Shown here: piece by piece, positions 60,245 through 64,000 of the stretch
Layout of the letters: the number at the start of each line of letters is the position of its first letter
Position numbering within the stretch: the first letter of the stretch is position 1
DNA from: Manis javanica
Lineage: Eukaryota > Chordata > Mammalia > Pholidota > Manidae
Direction of reading: 5' to 3'
DNA length: 64,000 nucleotides
Assembly: GCF_040802235.1 (NCBI RefSeq)
Contig: NC_133167.1
Location: forward strand, 83,367,001-83,431,000
Position numbers and translations under genes: made by a program
The notes under the pieces: generated by a model
Database searches by the model: none
Told to the model about the DNA's origin: nothing
Seen by the model: only the letters and a program-made list of their open reading frames with translations

Positions 60245-61018
60245 GTGAGTCAGTGGACGTTTTAGAGAAAAACAGTACTGTATCTTCCATAGCCTCTCTC
60301 ACTCCCTGAATTAATTGCATGCCTCAGTTTCTTTACTTTGTATCCATGAATTTCGTTCTGGCCTCCAAGTGCTCTACTGTCAGTCAGGCTGTCCAGGCTC
60401 AGATGCGGATGGGGGCCTCTGTCTGGCTCGCCGTACAGGAGCGGCAGTCCCACTGCCCACATCCACCCCGGAGATTCAGAGGAAGGTCAGGACTCCCGGG
60501 AGCCTGTGAGCGCAGCCCGTGTGTCCCAGTTCCTGGCCGCGTCTTCCTGGTCTGTGACTTGTATTGAATTTAGAGTCTTGTTTACCTAAGTGTGGGCTGC
60601 ATGGTCCCTACAGCTTGTTTCCCCAAATCAGGTTGTCATTTTGACAGTAACACCTCTAGAAATTTATCTGACAGGAATAGTTCAGTCAGAATGTGAGATA
60701 CACATTCATTGATAATTCACCGAAAAGTTTGTATTAGTGGAAAAGCAAATGCCAACCTTAATGTCTTGTTTTTGAAAATAGTTAAGTAAACATATATCCA
60801 TGCTGTGAAGTGCAATGCAGCTGTTCAAACTCTTTGCTCTATATGTAATATAGAGAAAATATGTGAAGAGACAAAAACCCAGGTGCAAAATAAATACTTG
60901 TAAGATATGAATGTGTTTAGGTTATAAAAATATGTATGTAGATAAAGATGTCTGGAAAGTTACATACCAAGATCTTAAGATTAGCTATCTGCAGGAAGTG
61001 GATTATGTGAAATGTACA
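60245..61018 (+). other. EFL1: EFL1 intron 4, start
   Basis: No further EFL1 exon is visible before the window ends. No repeat named in this part. Confidence 0.5.
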
Positions 61019-61240
61019 TTTTTTTTAAAATTATTTTTTATTGAAGGGTAGTTGACACACAGTGTTACATTAGTTTCAGGTGTACAACACAGTGATTCAA
61101 CATTTATATACATGATAATTCTAGCTACCAGCTATCACCATACAAAGTTGTTACAATATTTTTTTTTAATTAAAAATTAAAAATTTATTTTCAATGTGGT
61201 AAAACATATATAATATAAAATTTCCCTTTTTTTTTTTGAT
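61019..61240 (-). repeat. Old L1 3'UTR fragments, antisense
   Basis: 'ttattgaagggtagttgacacac' and 'agtttcaggtgtacaacacagtgattcaac' are a standard antisense L1 3'UTR with its poly(T) at 61020-61027. A second piece ('atgtggtaaaacatatataatataaaatttccc') resembles another old L1 end. Confidence 0.7.
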
Positions 61241-61253
61241 TTTTTTTTTTTTT

Positions 61254-62898
61254 GAGAGGGCATCTCTCATATTTATTGATCAAATGGTTGTTAACAACAA
61301 TAAAATTCAGTATAGGGGGGTCAATGCTCAATGTACAATCATTAATCCATCTCAAGCCTAATTCTCGTCAGTCTCCAATCTTCTGAAGCGTAACGAACAA
61401 GTTCTTACATGGTGAACGAATTCTTACGTAGTGAATAAATTCTTACATGGTGAACAGTACAAGGGCATTCATCACAGAAACTTTCGGTTTTAATCACGCA
61501 TTATGACCCATAAACAATCAGGTCAAATATGAATATTCATTTGATTTTTGTACTTGATTTATATGTTGATCCCACATTTCTCCCTCTATTATTATTATTA
61601 TTTTTATTTTTAATAAAATGCTGAAGTGGTAGGTAGATGCAAGACAAAGGTAGAAAACATAGTTTAGTGCTGTAAGAGGGCAAATGTAGATGATCAGATG
61701 ATCAGGTGTGTGCCTATGGACTAAGTATTAATCCAGGCTAGACAAGGGCAGCAAGACATCCACGGATGCAGAAGATTTCTCTCAAAGCAGGGGGGGTGAG
61801 GTTCTGAGCCTCACCTCTGTTGATCCCCAAATTCTCACCTGATGGCCCCCATGCGACTGTGCCTGTCTTAGGTTGTTCCTCCCTTGAGGAATCTTACCCG
61901 TCTCTGGCTAACCAGCCATCTTCTGGGGCCATACAGGGAAATGTAAAGTTGGTAAGTGAGAGAGAAGCCATATTGTTTGAAAAGGTTAGTTTTTTACTTC
62001 ATTGCAGATTTATGCCCTGTGGCTTCTATGCCCAGCACTTGTCTCGAGGTATCTTTACCACCTGGAGGAATTATCATACTCGGTAAATTCGATATGAGGC
62101 ACGAATTCTATTTAAGGGTTGTAATTAGGAAGGAAAAAGAAAAGCTATAGAGGTAGCATATGGAAGGAAACATGGGAGGATTGATTATTTCTTTGACATA
62201 TCTTCTTGTAGAGTACCTTAAGTATGTATAGGTTTTAAACTACTAACTAATTTGCACACACATATTAACATAATAGGAATACGGTGACATAAACAAAGCA
62301 AATCTATAATTACCATCCATCTCCAGTGAAGCCAAAAAAACCATTTAGGCACCCTAGGCATTTGCGAAAATTTATCTATGATATGATGGATATTGTCCAA
62401 CTGTACTTGAACAATCAGACAAATTAAAGCAGCCCATTTCTGGGATCTGTTCACATCCCATATGTTCTTTTAACCGTAGATAGTCTATAGTCATGAGATT
62501 TTGGAGTGCTACAACTTGCACCCCTCCCAACTCCTGGTTGAGTTCCAACAGTACAGATCCGGTCAAATTCGTTGTCTCACTGTATGCACATGCCAGCCTA
62601 GACATCTCCCTCCTCATTCCTATGGCAAGTCCAGGAGACGGTGGGCTGGATGCAGCCACAACTGCAGCATCGTCCGGATCCCTGTGGAGGCTTTTTGATA
62701 ATCATCCCCCTGGCACAAGTCCTCCAGAGAGTGCTGATGCCGGAAGCTCCTCCTCATATCGTATCTTAGTTCATTTTCTGGGTATCCAAGCTAGGCCTTG
62801 ATCTTCTGCATAGAAACAAACAGACCCTTTGCCCACACTTTGACATGCCCTCTATACCACTGTGCAGAACTCATTGGAGGTCAGCACACAGTAACTGC
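61254..62898 (-). repeat. ERV-derived 3' cargo of copy 4
   Basis: LTR 61254-61576 (TGTGGGA start on -), polypurine tract about 61577-61587, env TM remnant about 62218-62659 split by the 11-base deletion into two overlapping open pieces. Nearly base-for-base with copy 2 by eye. Confidence 0.87.
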
Positions 62899-63446
62899 TT
62901 TTTTTTTTTTTTTTATTTTTTATTAAGAGAAAGGAATATTATCAGAAAACAGTACCTCCATAGCCGATCATCTGACACCCTTTAAGTGATCAACATTAAG
63001 GATATTTAAAGCATGCGTTGATCTTTGATTTACCAATAGTTTTATCCTGTTAAGGAGTAATCCCCTTTTCTTTCTTTCTTTCTTTCTTTCTTTTTTTTTT
63101 TTTTTAATTTTTAATCTACACTTACATGAAGAATACTATGTTTACTATGCTCTCCCCTATATCAGGTCCCCCCTAACAACCACATTACGGTTACTGTCCA
63201 TCAGCTTAGCAAAATGTTGTAGAGTCACTACTTGTCCTCTCTGTGTTGTGCAGCCCACCCTCCCCTTTCTCCCTCCCCCCCATGCATGCTAATCTTAATA
63301 CCCACCTTCTTCTTCCCCCCCCTTATCCCTCCCTGCCCACCCATCCTCCCCAGGTCCTTTCCCTTTGGTACCTGTTAGTCCATTTTTGGGTTCTGTAATT
63401 CCGCTGCTGTTTTGTTCTTTCAGTTTTTCCTTTGTTCCTATACTCC

Positions 63447-64000
63447 TCAGATGAGTGAAACCATTTGGTATTTCTCTTTCTCCGCTTGGCTTATTTCACT
63501 GAGCATAATACTCTCCAGCTCCATCCATGTTGCTGCAAATGGTTGGATTTTTCCACTTCTTATGGCTGAGTAGTATTCCATTGTGTATATGTACCACATC
63601 TTCTTTATCCATTCATCTACCGATGGACATTTAGGTTGCTTCCAATTCTTGGCTATTGTAAATAGTGCTGTGATAAACATAGGAGTGCATCTGTCTTTCT
63701 CAAACTTGATTGCTGCGTTCTTAGGGTAAATTCCTAGGAGTGGGATTCCTGGGTCAAATGGTAGGTCTGTTTTGAGCATTTTGATGAACCTCCATACTGC
63801 TTTCCACAATGGTTGAACTAATTTACATTCCCACCAGCAGTGTAGGAGGGTTCCCCTTTCTCCACAGCCTCGCCAACATTTGTTGTTGTTTGTCTTTTGG
63901 ATGGCAGCTATCCTTACTGGTGTGAGGTGATACCTCATTGTGGTTTTAATTTGCATTTCTCTGATAATTAGCGATGTGGAGCATCTTTTCATGTGTCTGT
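63447..64000 (-). CDS. ORF2: L1 ORF2 C-terminus (copy 4), partial
   Basis: About 184 codons visible, open to the window edge, with [18 protein letters not shown] and the [20 protein letters not shown] ending identical to copy 2. Whether the whole ORF is intact cannot be judged here. Confidence 0.9.
   Translation of the reverse strand, partial: RHMKRCSTSLIIREMQIKTTMRYHLTPVRIAAIQKTNNNKCWRGCGERGTLLHCWWECKLVQPLWKAVWRFIKMLKTDLPFDPGIPLLGIYPKNAAIKFEKDRCTPMFITALFTIAKNWKQPKCPSVDEWIKKMWYIYTMEYYSAIRSGKIQPFAATWMELESIMLSEISQAEKEKYQMVSLI

Larger units (their letters stand above)
61241..64000 (-). mobile_element. Copy 4: 3' part of a chimeric L1-ERV, continues past the window
   Basis: In + order: poly(T) 61241-61253, ERV cargo 61254-62898, internal poly(T) about 62899-62930, L1 3'UTR to 63446, and the ORF2 C-terminus from 63447 to the edge. 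It shares the 11-base env deletion and other diagnostic variants with copy 2. It sits in EFL1 intron 4, antisense to EFL1, next to an older L1 end. Confidence 0.92.

Overview
This is mammalian nuclear DNA with no prokaryotic gene organisation: exons with GT-AG introns, a CpG-island promoter, MIR, L2, MER5 and MaLR-type relics, microsatellites and several young LINE-1 elements. The repeat set and gene order point to a placental mammal, probably a laurasiatherian. My impression that the L1 lineage resembles pangolin genomes is memory, not evidence.

Gene layout. Three genes lie in the order I recall for mouse chromosome 7 (Adamtsl3 - Saxo2 - Efl1). The last two exons of an ADAMTSL3-like gene are on the + strand (5794-5995 and 6644-6750), followed by a long 3'UTR-like stretch to about 8700. 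SAXO2 (FAM154B) is on the - strand with four exons (51341-51378, 48189-48368, 43138-43340, 15796-16738). EFL1 (elongation factor-like GTPase 1) starts head-to-head with it from a shared CpG island at about 51.0-51.9 kb, with coding exons at 52073-52163, 55018-55085 and 60160-60244, and continues past the window. The copy of SAXO2 here is broken: three frameshifts and two nonsense codons in the last exon, plus loss of the exon 2 splice donor. The ADAMTSL3 exons have a 13-base deletion and lost cysteines. EFL1 exon 3 lacks a GT donor at the expected junction. Either the locus is eroding in this species or the window is a decayed duplicate.

Mobile elements. Four copies of one unusual L1 lineage dominate: the 3' end of one at 1-1749 (+), a full-length intact element at 20907-29612 (-), a full-length dead element at 30493-39113 (-), and the 3' part of another from 61241 to the window end (-). 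The two full-length elements sit in SAXO2 intron 3, each nested in much older L1 sequence and bounded by target-site duplications. All four carry the same extra 3' cargo beyond the L1's own poly(A): about 1.64 kb derived from a class II (betaretrovirus-like) endogenous retrovirus. The cargo comprises the transmembrane part of env, a polypurine tract, and an LTR whose AATAAA now ends the L1 transcript. An internal poly(A) tract marks the L1/ERV junction. This is best read as an ancient 3' transduction that became a fixed part of an amplifying L1 lineage, and it is the most interesting system here.

The copies also show subfamily evolution: promoter monomers of about 150 versus 210 bases, an ORF1 coiled-coil duplication, an 11-base env deletion in two copies, and a second-generation 3' transduction in the 30-39 kb copy. 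The remaining intervals hold older repeats or sequence in which I recognise nothing.
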